From: Anaerolineae bacterium
GTDB taxonomy: Bacteria > Chloroflexota > Anaerolineae > Promineifilales > Promineifilaceae
DNA length: 64,000 bases
Reading direction: 5' to 3'
Assembly (NCBI GenBank): GCA_020848035.1
Contig: JADLAX010000027.1
Span: 73,528 to 137,527, forward strand
Shown here: piece after piece, positions 8,416 through 16,387 of the stretch
Layout: each line of letters opens with the position of its first letter
How positions within the stretch are numbered: position 1 is the stretch's first letter
Made by a program: the position numbers and the translations under genes
Notes under the pieces: model-generated
Told to the model about the DNA's origin: nothing
Seen by the model: the letters and a program-made list of their open reading frames with translations, nothing else
Database searches by the model: none

Positions 8416-8844
8416 TTAGTGTATTTCTGCTTCTACGGTTAGTTCGCCAGCTGCCGCAAAAGTCAGTGATAAGGGAATATGTTCGCCAGCACGAAATTCG
8501 GCCGTTTTTCCCAGACACATAATGTGAAACCCACCCACGTCTAACGTGACGGTTTCACCTGCGGGGATAAACAACCCATCGGCCAGATAGCGCATTCCCA
8601 TTAATCCATGTTCATTTTCATACGTTTCATGCAGTTCCGCCGTGGTGCAGCCAGGACTCTGCACTGCCACCAGCCGGTCATCTGCCTGGCTGTGATTGCG
8701 AATTTGTAGGTAAAAAATGCCGTTTTGGGCCACCGCAGGCACTTCTGGCCCCCATACCTCGCTCACCTCAATTGGGGCGCGGTTGGGTTGGCAGGCAGCA
8801 ATGCCAAAAATGCACAGAACAGCGGCGAGCCAGCGTTGCGACAT
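8416..8844 (-). CDS. PCuAC copper chaperone lipoprotein
   Basis: A 142-residue protein with a lipobox (GIAAC) and the PCuAC copper motif: His in ELHET, Met residues in HGLMGMRYL, and H-x-M in GFHIMCLG about 20 residues later. PCuAC-type proteins deliver Cu(I) to the CuA site of oxidase subunit II, which fits the operon. The ATG lies one base after the SCO1 stop (TAAGATG); a GTG three codons upstream, overlapping SCO1, is an alternative. A strong GAAGGAGG between this gene and subunit IIa re-initiates translation. Confidence 0.88.
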   Translation of the reverse strand: MSQRWLAAVLCIFGIAACQPNRAPIEVSEVWGPEVPAVAQNGIFYLQIRNHSQADDRLVAVQSPGCTTAELHETYENEHGLMGMRYLADGLFIPAGETVTLDVGGFHIMCLGKTAEFRAGEHIPLSLTFAAAGELTVEAEIH

Positions 8845-8845
8845 C

Positions 8846-9508
8846 TTATTCACGCACCAGATATTTCAAGTCGGCGGCCATGTCGGCCCCCGTAACGCCA
8901 AAGGGGTACACCAGGCGCAGCTTGCCTTCTTTGTCCAGCACGGCCACGGTAGCCGTGTGGTCAATTAAATATCCCGCCGCCGAACTGCCTTCATGCCGTT
9001 CATAAAAGATGCCCATCGGTGCCGTTACAGCAATGAGCTCTTCTGGCGTACCGGTGAGGCCAATGAAGGTGTCGTTAAAGTGGGTGACATACTTCTGCAT
9101 CACTTCGGGAGTGTCGCGCTCAGGGTCCAGGGTAATCATCACCACCTGGACATCTTCACTTTTGTCGCCCAGGATTTCCATGGCGTCACTCAGCTCGATC
9201 ATAGTGGCCGGACAGACATCAGGACAGAAGGTGTAGCCAAAGTAGAGCATGACCACCTTGCCCCGAAAGTCGATCAGGCTGACCGGTTCGCCATTGGAAC
9301 TGGTGAGGGTGAAGTTGGTGACCGGCTGATAAGACTGAATGACCATGCCATGCCATTCGGTGGGGCCAAAAAGCGGCCGGATCGCCAAAAATAAAGCGCC
9401 CAGTCCAATGCCAATGCCCAACCCTAACAGGGCAAACCGAAGTATCTTGTTTTGCCAGAAATTTTGGGAGTGCACCGCAGAAGGTGCTGTTTCTGTCGCC
9501 TGATCCAT
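8846..9508 (-). CDS. SCO1/SenC family copper chaperone
   Basis: A 220-residue protein with an N-terminal TM anchor (about 22-45) and a thioredoxin fold. It has the SCO copper site complete: FCPDVCP (CxxxC) and a downstream His in AAGYLIDHTATV. SCO proteins help assemble the CuA centre. It lies between a second, divergent SCO-like gene and the PCuAC gene, giving three copper-handling genes in a row. Confidence 0.93.
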   Translation of the reverse strand: MDQATETAPSAVHSQNFWQNKILRFALLGLGIGIGLGALFLAIRPLFGPTEWHGMVIQSYQPVTNFTLTSSNGEPVSLIDFRGKVVMLYFGYTFCPDVCPATMIELSDAMEILGDKSEDVQVVMITLDPERDTPEVMQKYVTHFNDTFIGLTGTPEELIAVTAPMGIFYERHEGSSAAGYLIDHTATVAVLDKEGKLRLVYPFGVTGADMAADLKYLVRE

Positions 9509-9520
9509 TGTGTCTACTCG

Positions 9521-10225
9521 TTATCGGGGGTAGCAGGAAAAAAGGTGAGCCGCTTCATACGCAAAGCGGTAAATCCCTTCGCTGTTTTGCACCTCGGCTG
9601 CCAGCAAGCCAAAGTCACGCATGATGATGTTAACATCCGGGGTGGCGCTGCGATACTCAGCACGGATCACGCCACTGCCATCGACTAAAAAGAAGGCGGG
9701 GTCAAGCTTAAACGTGCCGTCTTCCATTTCTTTGTAAAATACGCTGTACCCGCCGCCAATGACTGACTTAAGCTGCTGTGCCCCACCGGTGGCCATGTGC
9801 CATACGGCCGTATCCGCCCCCATTGCCGTAGCAAAAGCCTCAAGCTGCGCCACCTCATCGCGGGCCGGATCAATTGAAAAGGTCACCAGCTTGAGGGGTA
9901 CTGTGGCGACTACTTCTGGCAGGCGAGTCTGCACTTCTGCCATCACGTGGCTGGTTTGGACACAAGGTGCGGCACAATTGGTGTAAGTAAAGTTGTAGAG
10001 GGCAATTTGCCCACGCAGGGCTTCGCTGGTAAACGTTTCGCCATTTTGATCAGTCAGGTAAAAACCAGGAGCCAGGGCAATGCGCGGCAGCACCACAATG
10101 GGGCGCGCCGTCGAAAACCAGATGACGCCGGCTCCCATTAAAGTAAACAGCCCAAAAAACAGCTTCCAGATCAACATACCGGATGAATGACGCGGCTTTT
10201 CACGGGAAGCAATAACGGCCGTCAT
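9521..10225 (-). CDS. SCO1-like thioredoxin-fold protein lacking the copper His
   Basis: A 234-residue protein with a TM helix near residues 18-40 and a thioredoxin-like domain with TNCAAPC (CxxxC preserved). At the place where SCO proteins have a copper-binding His before the xxLVD strand, this protein reads FKLDPAFFLVDGSG with no His. It may therefore act as a thiol reductant for CuA assembly rather than as a copper carrier (inference). The ATG overlaps the stop of the Rrf2 gene by four bases. Confidence 0.82.
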   Translation of the reverse strand: MTAVIASREKPRHSSGMLIWKLFFGLFTLMGAGVIWFSTARPIVVLPRIALAPGFYLTDQNGETFTSEALRGQIALYNFTYTNCAAPCVQTSHVMAEVQTRLPEVVATVPLKLVTFSIDPARDEVAQLEAFATAMGADTAVWHMATGGAQQLKSVIGGGYSVFYKEMEDGTFKLDPAFFLVDGSGVIRAEYRSATPDVNIIMRDFGLLAAEVQNSEGIYRFAYEAAHLFSCYPR

Positions 10226-10737
10226 AGCGAGGCATTCTCCTGAAAAATGAGGGTGCGTGAGTCAACTTCACGGAGTGGATAAAGGTAAGGAATATCACCA
10301 TTACCGTTGCGAGGTTGTTTTTTAAGGCGGAAAGCTTCTTCAACGAGGCCAGCCAGGCTGGTGTCTTGCAGCTCGTGAATGAGCATTGTTTGCAGCCGCC
10401 CCCACACATCATGCCCCGGGCAGATGCGATCCCGGTTACATTCCTGCGGCCGCAGCAAACAAATATTGAGGCAAATTGGGCCTTCAATGGCTTCAACAAT
10501 ATGCAGCAGCGTGATTTCATTACAGGGTTGCCGAAGTGCCAACCCACCTGTTGGACCCGTTTGGGTGACGATGAGGTTGGTGCGGACCAGATCGGCGGTA
10601 ATTTTGTGCAAGAAGGCCTTGGGAACGGCCGTACGGGCCGATACACGCCGCGCCGACATAAACGAGCCAGCTGGCTGCATGCCCAGCTCAATCATGATTC
10701 TTACTGCGTAATCAACTCTTCGACTAATCTGAAACAT
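10222..10737 (-). CDS. Rrf2-family regulator with Fe-S cysteines
   Basis: A 171-residue Rrf2 protein: the N-terminal winged helix begins MFQISRRVDYAVRIMIELG, and the wing/effector region contains CLNICLLRPQECNRDRICPGH, a cysteine cluster in the place where IscR and NsrR bind Fe-S. Such regulators sense iron-sulphur status, NO or redox state. It is the first gene of the oxidase operon, so it most likely controls that operon and itself. Two TGACA-type boxes upstream are candidate operators. Confidence 0.87.
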   Translation of the reverse strand: MFQISRRVDYAVRIMIELGMQPAGSFMSARRVSARTAVPKAFLHKITADLVRTNLIVTQTGPTGGLALRQPCNEITLLHIVEAIEGPICLNICLLRPQECNRDRICPGHDVWGRLQTMLIHELQDTSLAGLVEEAFRLKKQPRNGNGDIPYLYPLREVDSRTLIFQENASL

Positions 10738-10807
10738 TGATATTGTTGACCTAAAAACTCCACATCAGCGATGGCCTGAATTTACCCGACACCACAGTCA
10801 CCCCATA

Positions 10808-10843
10808 GTGACATTTGTCACCAGGTTATGATGACAATTGACA
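10808..10843. promoter_or_regulatory. Candidate Rrf2 operators (TGACA boxes)
   Basis: GTGACA-TT-TGTCAC is a perfect inverted repeat at 10808-10821. A second, direct arrangement TGACA-AT-TGACA starts at 10832, one 23-base step away (about two helical turns). They lie in the divergent region between the Rrf2/oxidase operon and the DUF3307 gene. Assignment to the Rrf2 protein is inference. Confidence 0.45.
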
Positions 10844-10868
10844 TCCCGAACCACCTGTTTTTTGCCCG

Positions 10869-10884
10869 TGTGAAAAATCTCACA
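10869..10884. promoter_or_regulatory. CRP/FNR-type site TGTGA-N6-TCACA
   Basis: A perfect TGTGA-AAAATC-TCACA palindrome in the divergent promoter region of the oxidase operon and the DUF3307/Crp side. A second perfect copy, with nearly the same spacer (AAAATA), lies before the NDH-2 gene at 60743. A Crp/Fnr-family protein is encoded at 11781. Confidence 0.7.
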
Positions 10885-11001
10885 GCGCCCCCGCCCCGCT
10901 TCCAGTATGGTATGGGTAGAAAAGCAAACGGGTGAAGTGTCAACCCCAAAACAACTTTCTAAAACAATATGAGTATGATTTTTCTACACGGGAGGCAGCA
11001 C

Positions 11002-11691
11002 ATGATCATCGCCATGTTTTTAGCGCATTTGGTGGGGGACTACATCTTGCAATGGAACAGCCTGGCGGCCTGGAAAAGCCGGGCGCTGGCTGGCGTTTTT
11101 GTCCACTGTCTGGTTGTTCTGGCCGTTACCTGGCTTTTTATTTTGCCGTTTAATCCAGGCTGGTGGCCGTGGGTACTGGTGATTGGGGCAGCCCACTTCG
11201 CCATCGACGCCTTCCAGCTGCGGGTCAAGCTGCCCATCCCTGAACTGGCACGTTTTGTGCTGGATCAGCTGGCACATGGCGTGGTGATTACGCTGGCCCT
11301 GGCTGGTGGCGGGTATCTGGACTTGGGTGCAGTGGCGCAAAGCAGCGTGGCTGTGCTGCAAAGCGATTGGCTGCTCATCTACCTGCTGGGTTATGCTTTT
11401 GTCACAATGCCCGCCTGGGTCGTGGTGAAATTTACCGCCTATGGCCTGGTGCTTGGCTCGGCACCGCAGTTTGGTGATTCGAGCAAATACCTGGGCATCC
11501 TGGAACGACTGCTGATGACCACGTTTGTGGCGGTGGGGCAGTATTACCTGGTGCCACTTGTCATTTTGCCCCGGCTGCTGATGGAATGGCCCCAGGCCAC
11601 CCATGAAGAGCGCGCCCCAGTTTACCTGGCCGAGCTGCTGGTCAGCGTGGCTCTGGCGGTGCTGGTGGGCCTGCTGTTTCGTCTGATCTAA
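11002..11691 (+). CDS. DUF3307 family membrane protein
   Basis: A 229-residue hydrophobic protein. The N-terminus MIIAMFLAHLVGDYILQW followed by K-S-R-A-L and H-C, then a second H-x3-D motif (AAHFAIDAFQ), matches DUF3307: repeated membrane helices with conserved Asp/His. Function is unknown. ATG 11002 is preferred because GGGAGG lies seven bases upstream; the ATG 33 bases upstream has no such site. It is 90 bases from the Crp/Fnr gene in the same direction and may be co-transcribed with it. Confidence 0.75.
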   Translation: MIIAMFLAHLVGDYILQWNSLAAWKSRALAGVFVHCLVVLAVTWLFILPFNPGWWPWVLVIGAAHFAIDAFQLRVKLPIPELARFVLDQLAHGVVITLALAGGGYLDLGAVAQSSVAVLQSDWLLIYLLGYAFVTMPAWVVVKFTAYGLVLGSAPQFGDSSKYLGILERLLMTTFVAVGQYYLVPLVILPRLLMEWPQATHEERAPVYLAELLVSVALAVLVGLLFRLI

Positions 11692-11780
11692 CGGCGTAAA
11701 GTGTAATAACAAACGAAACCGGCGGGCGGTAGCATGTAAAGAACCACCCGCCATTAGCTCTCTTTTTCGGGAGGTACAAC

Positions 11781-12524
11781 ATGAGCTTGCAGCCAATTTA
11801 TCCGCCCCTGGTATCAGCCCGAGTGGAGGGACGAACAATGAAAATGGTCCAATTTTTAGAGGCAAGCCCGCTGTTTCAGTCGTTGACGCTGCCGCAGTTA
11901 GAATCGATATCCAAAGACGTGCAGACGCGCCGCTTTAACCAGGGTGAGATTATCTTTCGTGAGGGGGACCCGGGGCAGGTGTTGTACCTGGTGCGCTCCG
12001 GCCAGGTGCGGATTTTTGTCAACGGGCTGGACGGCACGGAAACGTCGGTGATTTTGTTTGGCCGCCCCGGCGACATGTTTGGCGAGCTGGCGGTGATTGA
12101 TGGACTGCCGCGCTCGGCAACGGCCGTTGCCCTCGATGAAACCGTTTTATACACCGTCAGCCGGGAAAGTTTTCGCTACCACATGCAGCGTGTGCCGCAG
12201 CTGGCGCTGAACTTCTTGAAGGAATTAACCCACCGGGTGCGTTACAACACGCGGCAGATGGACAGCCTGGCCTCGCTGCCGGTGTCGCAGCGGCTGGCGC
12301 GTAAACTGCTGGAACTGGCCCAGGATTACGGCCGTCTCGAAGCCAACAACGTCATCATCGACATGACCCTGACCCAGACGAACCTGGCCAGCCTGGTGGG
12401 GGCGACGCGGGAAAGCGCCAACAAAATCCTGCGCGATTTTCGGGAACGGGGGCTGATCTGGTTTGACAACGGCCGTATCACCATTCTCGATGCCGATGCC
12501 CTGCGCGCCGAAGTCACCGCATAG
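11781..12524 (+). CDS. Crp/Fnr-family transcription regulator
   Basis: A 247-residue regulator: a cNMP-binding-like beta barrel (FNQGEIIFREGDPGQVLYLVRSGQVRIF...GRPGDMFGELAVIDGLPRSATAVA) and a C-terminal winged helix (LTQTNLASLVGATRESANKILRDFRERGLI). There is no cysteine, so it cannot carry an FNR-type Fe-S cluster; a nucleotide or other small ligand is more likely. Two starts have good ribosome-binding sites: ATG 11781 (GGGAGG) and ATG 11838 (GGAGGG). The second gives the more usual length. Perfect TGTGA-N6-TCACA sites at 10869 and 60743 are natural candidate targets. Confidence 0.9.
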   Translation: MSLQPIYPPLVSARVEGRTMKMVQFLEASPLFQSLTLPQLESISKDVQTRRFNQGEIIFREGDPGQVLYLVRSGQVRIFVNGLDGTETSVILFGRPGDMFGELAVIDGLPRSATAVALDETVLYTVSRESFRYHMQRVPQLALNFLKELTHRVRYNTRQMDSLASLPVSQRLARKLLELAQDYGRLEANNVIIDMTLTQTNLASLVGATRESANKILRDFRERGLIWFDNGRITILDADALRAEVTA

Positions 12525-12527
12525 AAG

Positions 12528-12587
12528 GTAATTGAGTAATTGGGTAATTCCGCAAACAATTACCCGGTTACTCAATTACCCAATTAC
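12528..12587. repeat. GTAATTGA-type tandem-repeat hairpin
   Basis: Three GTAATT units on an 8-base period are followed by complementary AATTACCC/CAATTACC units. It lies between the convergent Crp/Fnr and ATP-grasp genes, where it could act as a bidirectional transcript end. Confidence 0.8.
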
Positions 12588-12594
12588 TTTCCTC

Positions 12595-13653
12595 TCAACT
12601 CCCCAGGCCGTACCGGTCGGCCGCTTCGTTCAAAATCTGGTTAACCAGCTGCTCGTACGTCCAGCCAGCCGCTTTGGCCTCAATGCACAAATCTGAATAA
12701 TCGGGGTTCAGTCCGGGCAGGGGATTGATCTCTAAAATGTACGGCTTGTTGTTGTCGCTGGCGTCAAAGCGGAAATCGACGCGGGCGACGTCCAGGCAGC
12801 CCGTAACACGAAAGGTAGCGGCCGTGAGCCAGTTTAAATCCTCTAGCTGCTCCTGGGTCAATGGGGCCGGGCAGAAGTAGTGGAAGTCGTGGGCCAGCTC
12901 GGTTTTGATGCGGCTGGTGTAGACTCCCGCCTCTTCTTCCGGGTAGCGGCTCATGTCTACCTCCAGCGGCGGCAAAAAGTGCAGCCCACGCGACAGGCGC
13001 GGCGCGTCTTCATCATCGGGCAAACGCCAGGCGACCGGGGTGGTCAGGTTGCCCACCACGCCAACGGTGATCTCACGGCCGTCGATGAACTGCTCGGCCA
13101 GCACCGGCTGATCATATTTATCAAACAGACGGCGCAGCTGAACGCGCAGCTGGGTTTCATCCTGCACAATTGACTCGCTGCTGACGCCCATACCCGTCCC
13201 TTCGCGGCTCGGCTTCACAAAAATCGGGAAGCGCATTTGCGGGTCCAGCGGCTCATTGACCCGCTCGAATACCTGGAAAGCGGGTGTGGGCAGGTCGTGG
13301 TAAGTGAGGATGCGCTTGGTCATCGGCTTGTCCAGGGTCAGGGCCAGGGTCAATACCTGAGAACCGGTGTAGGGCAGTCGCAGCATTTCCAGCAAACTGG
13401 GCACGTGGGACTCGCGCGAATCGCCAATGTGCCCCTCGCAAATGTTAAAACAAATATCGGGCTTTAGTTTGATAAGCTTTTGTGGCAGTTCGAGATTACC
13501 CTCTAAAAAGGTCACCTCATGACCATTGGCACGAAGGGCCGCCATGATGGCTTCGATGGTTACTTCACTGTCCAGGTCATCCCAATAATCAGGGGAAATT
13601 CCAGGCCAATGGGGAGCATTTTTTTTCAGATTCGCCAGTAAGGCAACGCGCAT
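12595..13653 (-). CDS. ATP-grasp ligase, D-alanine--D-alanine ligase family
   Basis: A 352-residue protein. ATP-grasp elements are in order: FPIFVKPSREGTGMGVS (nucleotide lysine and glycine loop), VLAEQFIDGREITVGVVG, and the Mg-binding DVARVDFRF...YILEINPLPGL. This fits the Ddl-like group, which ligates a D-amino acid or related carboxylate to an amine with ATP. The domain between the lysine and ELN motif is longer than in true Ddl, so another substrate is quite possible. ATG 13653 has AAGGA upstream; the longer reading would add MRRKREK. It is a single-gene unit. Confidence 0.8.
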   Translation of the reverse strand: MRVALLANLKKNAPHWPGISPDYWDDLDSEVTIEAIMAALRANGHEVTFLEGNLELPQKLIKLKPDICFNICEGHIGDSRESHVPSLLEMLRLPYTGSQVLTLALTLDKPMTKRILTYHDLPTPAFQVFERVNEPLDPQMRFPIFVKPSREGTGMGVSSESIVQDETQLRVQLRRLFDKYDQPVLAEQFIDGREITVGVVGNLTTPVAWRLPDDEDAPRLSRGLHFLPPLEVDMSRYPEEEAGVYTSRIKTELAHDFHYFCPAPLTQEQLEDLNWLTAATFRVTGCLDVARVDFRFDASDNNKPYILEINPLPGLNPDYSDLCIEAKAAGWTYEQLVNQILNEAADRYGLGS

Positions 13654-13700
13654 TTTTTCTCTTTTCCTTCTCACAAATTGGTGATTGTGCCATTATAAAA

Positions 13701-13731
13701 CCCCATTTTTAGCCTGAGGCAAAAAATGGGG
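13701..13731 (-). terminator. Terminator-like hairpin downstream of the MFS gene
   Basis: On the minus strand CCCCATTTTT...AAAAATGGGG forms a stem with an inner GCCT/AGGC stem, followed by TTTTAT. It lies after the minus-strand MFS gene and before the ATP-grasp start; the trailing TTTTATAATGG also contains a -10-like TATAAT for the next gene. Confidence 0.6.
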
Positions 13732-13891
13732 TCCTAGATAAACTATTTGAGTAATGGGCACAGTATAAAGGAATTAAAACGGGCTGTCTATACTTGACAA
13801 GATGAGAAGGTGACAGGGCAACCTAATGGCCTGCTGTGACGCTTATTTTAGGGTTGCGGGGGGCCAATTACGGTGGAAAAACGGTCGTTTC

Positions 13892-15199
13892 TCACCCCCA
13901 GCGCCGTAAAGCCAACGCCGCGCCAAAACGACACACGGCCGCAATTGCCAACGCTGACGAAAGGCCCATCTCCTCGGCAAACAGTGGGCCTAGCATAGAG
14001 CCAATGAGGATAGCGGCATTAAGGGCGAGGTTATACCAGGCCAGGTGAGACGGCCGTTCCCCCTCCGGTATGCGCTCCAGCATGTAGTTGGCAATCGCCC
14101 CCCCTGCCAGCGACCAGGACAACCCGCCAATGGCCGAGGTGATCAGAAACAGGGTGAGGTTTTGGGTAACGGCCGTTAGCGCCGGGTAGAGGCTCATGGT
14201 AATCATGCCCAGCACCAGCACACCCTTGTGGTGGTAGCGCAGGGTCACCCGCGTCAGCTGCGTGGAGCCAACAAGCACGGTGGCGTAAAACACCGCGTTG
14301 CCCAGGCTAATTTCGGTGTCGGTGAGGCTGAGGGTGTTGACCCAGTACAGCGGAAAGATAGGAATGGCCAGGTATTGGGCCAGATGGAACACAAACAGCA
14401 GCCCCACAATCGGTCCAAATGGCCCGGTCAGCACCTGCGGTCGGACAATGGTTTGCAGTCGCCCCCGGGTGAGAAAACGCAGGCCAGGCCCTGCACCGTA
14501 GCTGTCCCCTGCCGGGCGCACTACGCCGGGGCGGGCGATATCGCCCAACGCCTGGCCATTTTGGTAGGGGGTGGTTTGTAACGGCCGTATGAACCACAAG
14601 TGCAGGCTGCTCATCATGCCACCAAACAGACCGATGGCAAACACTACCTGGTAACCCAGCGGGAAGGGCAGCCAGTCCAGCAGGTAGCCACAAATGACCG
14701 TCGCCACCATGTAGGTAACTGCCAGCAGGGCGTTGCGCCGCCCGGTAACGTGGCTGCGCCACTCTGGCGGCACAGCAGCGGCAAACATGGCGTTAAAACC
14801 CACCGCCAGCACCGTGCCGGGCAGGCTCATCAGCAGGACCAACCCCACCAGCGCCCACACTTGAAACTGGCCCGTGCCAATCATTGGCAGAAAGATCAGC
14901 GGCAGATAAACCAGCCGGTGCCAGAAGGAGGTCCAAAAGACGGCGCGGCTCAACGAACGGGTTTGCAGCCACTGCCCGGCGGGCAGGGTAACGGCCAGAT
15001 TGATAACGGCCGGGGCGGCGCTGAGCAGCCCCAGTTGGAAGCCATCGGCTCCCTGCCGGGTGGCGAAGATAGTCAAAAAGGAAATGGCGCTGCCATTTAG
15101 AATGCCAAACCAGGCAATGTCCAGGTAGAGGTGGATAAAATTGGCGCGGTGTTCGGTGGGTAACGGCCGTTTTACCGACGCACGTGTCATAGCAGTCAT
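13892..15199 (-). CDS. MFS transporter
   Basis: A 435-residue protein with about 12 hydrophobic segments and two halves, typical of the major facilitator superfamily. The loop before helix 4 reads PPEWRSHVTGRRNALLAV, reminiscent of the family's conserved cytoplasmic loop. The substrate cannot be inferred; no neighbouring pathway gene helps. ATG 15199 has a GAGAGTGA-like sequence upstream; ATG 15190 is an alternative. Several ACGGCCGT copies lie inside it. Confidence 0.8.
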   Translation of the reverse strand: MTAMTRASVKRPLPTEHRANFIHLYLDIAWFGILNGSAISFLTIFATRQGADGFQLGLLSAAPAVINLAVTLPAGQWLQTRSLSRAVFWTSFWHRLVYLPLIFLPMIGTGQFQVWALVGLVLLMSLPGTVLAVGFNAMFAAAVPPEWRSHVTGRRNALLAVTYMVATVICGYLLDWLPFPLGYQVVFAIGLFGGMMSSLHLWFIRPLQTTPYQNGQALGDIARPGVVRPAGDSYGAGPGLRFLTRGRLQTIVRPQVLTGPFGPIVGLLFVFHLAQYLAIPIFPLYWVNTLSLTDTEISLGNAVFYATVLVGSTQLTRVTLRYHHKGVLVLGMITMSLYPALTAVTQNLTLFLITSAIGGLSWSLAGGAIANYMLERIPEGERPSHLAWYNLALNAAILIGSMLGPLFAEEMGLSSALAIAAVCRFGAALALRRWG

Positions 15200-15307
15200 A
15201 GCGAAATCACTCTCAATGAAATGAAATTTTTATGCAAAACGAGGAATTATATGCGTTTTGCGGCCAGTGACGATAGGCATTTTGGTGGCTTTTGCCGGGC
15301 CTTTCGC

Positions 15308-15337
15308 TTGACAATTTCCGGTGAAGCGGTCTAATCG
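15308..15337 (+). promoter_or_regulatory. Possible promoter for the Dabb-HAD pair
   Basis: A perfect TTGACA at 15308-15313 is followed after 18 bases by TAATCG, about 30 bases before the Dabb start. The -10 is weak. Confidence 0.4.
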
Positions 15338-15367
15338 GAGCTAAATCGAGCAGGCCGGAGGAAGGCA

Positions 15368-15649
15368 ATGTTTACCCATGTGGTAATGTTCAAACTAAAA
15401 GACAAGGCAGATTGTGCGGAAACGGTGGCCCAGCTGCGCAGCCTGGGAGGCAACGTGCCCAGCCTGCGCCAGATTGAGGTGGGCCAGGACGTGCTGCAAA
15501 GCGGCCGTTCCTACGACATCGTCCTCATTACCCGCTTTGATGACCTGGCCGGGATGCAGGCCTACCAGGTGCATCCGCACCACGTCAAAGTGGTGGAGCA
15601 CATGCACCGAGTGGCAGAAACGGCCGTTGCCGTCGACTTCGAAAGCTAA
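15368..15649 (+). CDS. Dabb (stress-responsive A/B barrel) domain protein
   Basis: A 93-residue protein. MFTHVVMFKLKDKAD, the central RSYDIVLITRFDDLAGMQAYQVHPHHVKVVEHM and the short C-terminal beta strand are the classic Dabb ferredoxin-like fold. Small Dabb proteins form dimers; their roles vary and none can be assigned here. GGAGGAAGG precedes the ATG. The HAD phosphatase ATG comes one base after its stop, so the two are translationally coupled. Confidence 0.88.
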   Translation: MFTHVVMFKLKDKADCAETVAQLRSLGGNVPSLRQIEVGQDVLQSGRSYDIVLITRFDDLAGMQAYQVHPHHVKVVEHMHRVAETAVAVDFES

Positions 15650-15650
15650 C

Positions 15651-16304
15651 ATGAAATTTTCCAATCTTCTTTTTGACTTGGATGGCACCCTCACGGACCC
15701 CAAAGTGGGCATTACCGAATCGATCCGGTATGCGCTGGCGAAGATGGAACGGCCGTATCCCCCCGATGCGTCCCTCGACTGGTGCATTGGTCCGCCGCTG
15801 CAAGAAACCTTCGCCACCCTGCTGCAAACCGACGATCCGCAGCTGCCCATCGAAGCGCTGCGCCTTTTCCGCGAGCGGTTTAGCACCGTTGGTCTCTTTG
15901 AAAACACGCCCTACCCGGCCATCAACCAGGTTTTGCAAACGGTGCAGGCCGCCGGGCTGCGCCTCTTTGTCGCCACCTCCAAACCGGCCGTTTTTGCCCG
16001 GCAAATTGTGGAACATTTCGACCTGGCCCGCTATTTTTTGGTGGTGTATGGCAGTGAGCTGGACGGCCGTCTGACCCACAAAAATGAACTGATCCACCAC
16101 ATTCTCCAGCAGGAATCCCTCGACCCTACCCAAACGCTGATGATTGGCGACCGTGAGCACGACATTCTGGGCGCAAAGGCCAACCAGGTAACGGCCGTTG
16201 GCGTCACCTGGGGCTATGGTTCGGCCCAAGAGCTAACCGCCGCCGGGGCGCTTACCCTGCTGCACCATCCCACCGATTTGCTGCAATTCCTGAATCTGGC
16301 CTGA
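15651..16304 (+). CDS. HAD-family phosphatase, phosphoglycolate-phosphatase-like
   Basis: A 217-residue haloacid-dehalogenase phosphatase with motif I DLDGTLTD (nucleophile Asp at residue ~9), motif II in LFVATSKP, the motif III Lys after a cap, and motif IV MIGDREHDILGA. The helical cap between residues ~15 and 85 is of the Gph type, so phosphoglycolate or a similar small phosphoester is a reasonable guess. The start is the ATG overlapping the Dabb stop region (TAACATG). A clean bidirectional terminator follows. Confidence 0.88.
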   Translation: MKFSNLLFDLDGTLTDPKVGITESIRYALAKMERPYPPDASLDWCIGPPLQETFATLLQTDDPQLPIEALRLFRERFSTVGLFENTPYPAINQVLQTVQAAGLRLFVATSKPAVFARQIVEHFDLARYFLVVYGSELDGRLTHKNELIHHILQQESLDPTQTLMIGDREHDILGAKANQVTAVGVTWGYGSAQELTAAGALTLLHHPTDLLQFLNLA

Positions 16305-16336
16305 TTCCCCCAAGAAGTTTGGCTGAGTAACATAAA

Positions 16337-16375
16337 AAAGACCCTGGGAGATTGGCCCAGGGTCTTTCTGTTTTG
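16337..16375. terminator. Bidirectional rho-independent terminator
   Basis: A 12-bp perfect stem (AAAGACCCTGGG / CCCAGGGTCTTT) with a 7-base loop, with T-rich DNA on the plus side and A-rich DNA on the other. It serves the HAD gene (plus) and the L,D-transpeptidase gene (minus), which converge here. Confidence 0.92.
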
Positions 16376-16387
16376 GTTATTTTCAGG

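Noticed and set aside
11781..12524. An FNR-type oxygen sensor
   Set aside because: The protein has the Crp/Fnr fold but no cysteine at all, so it cannot bind an Fe-S cluster.
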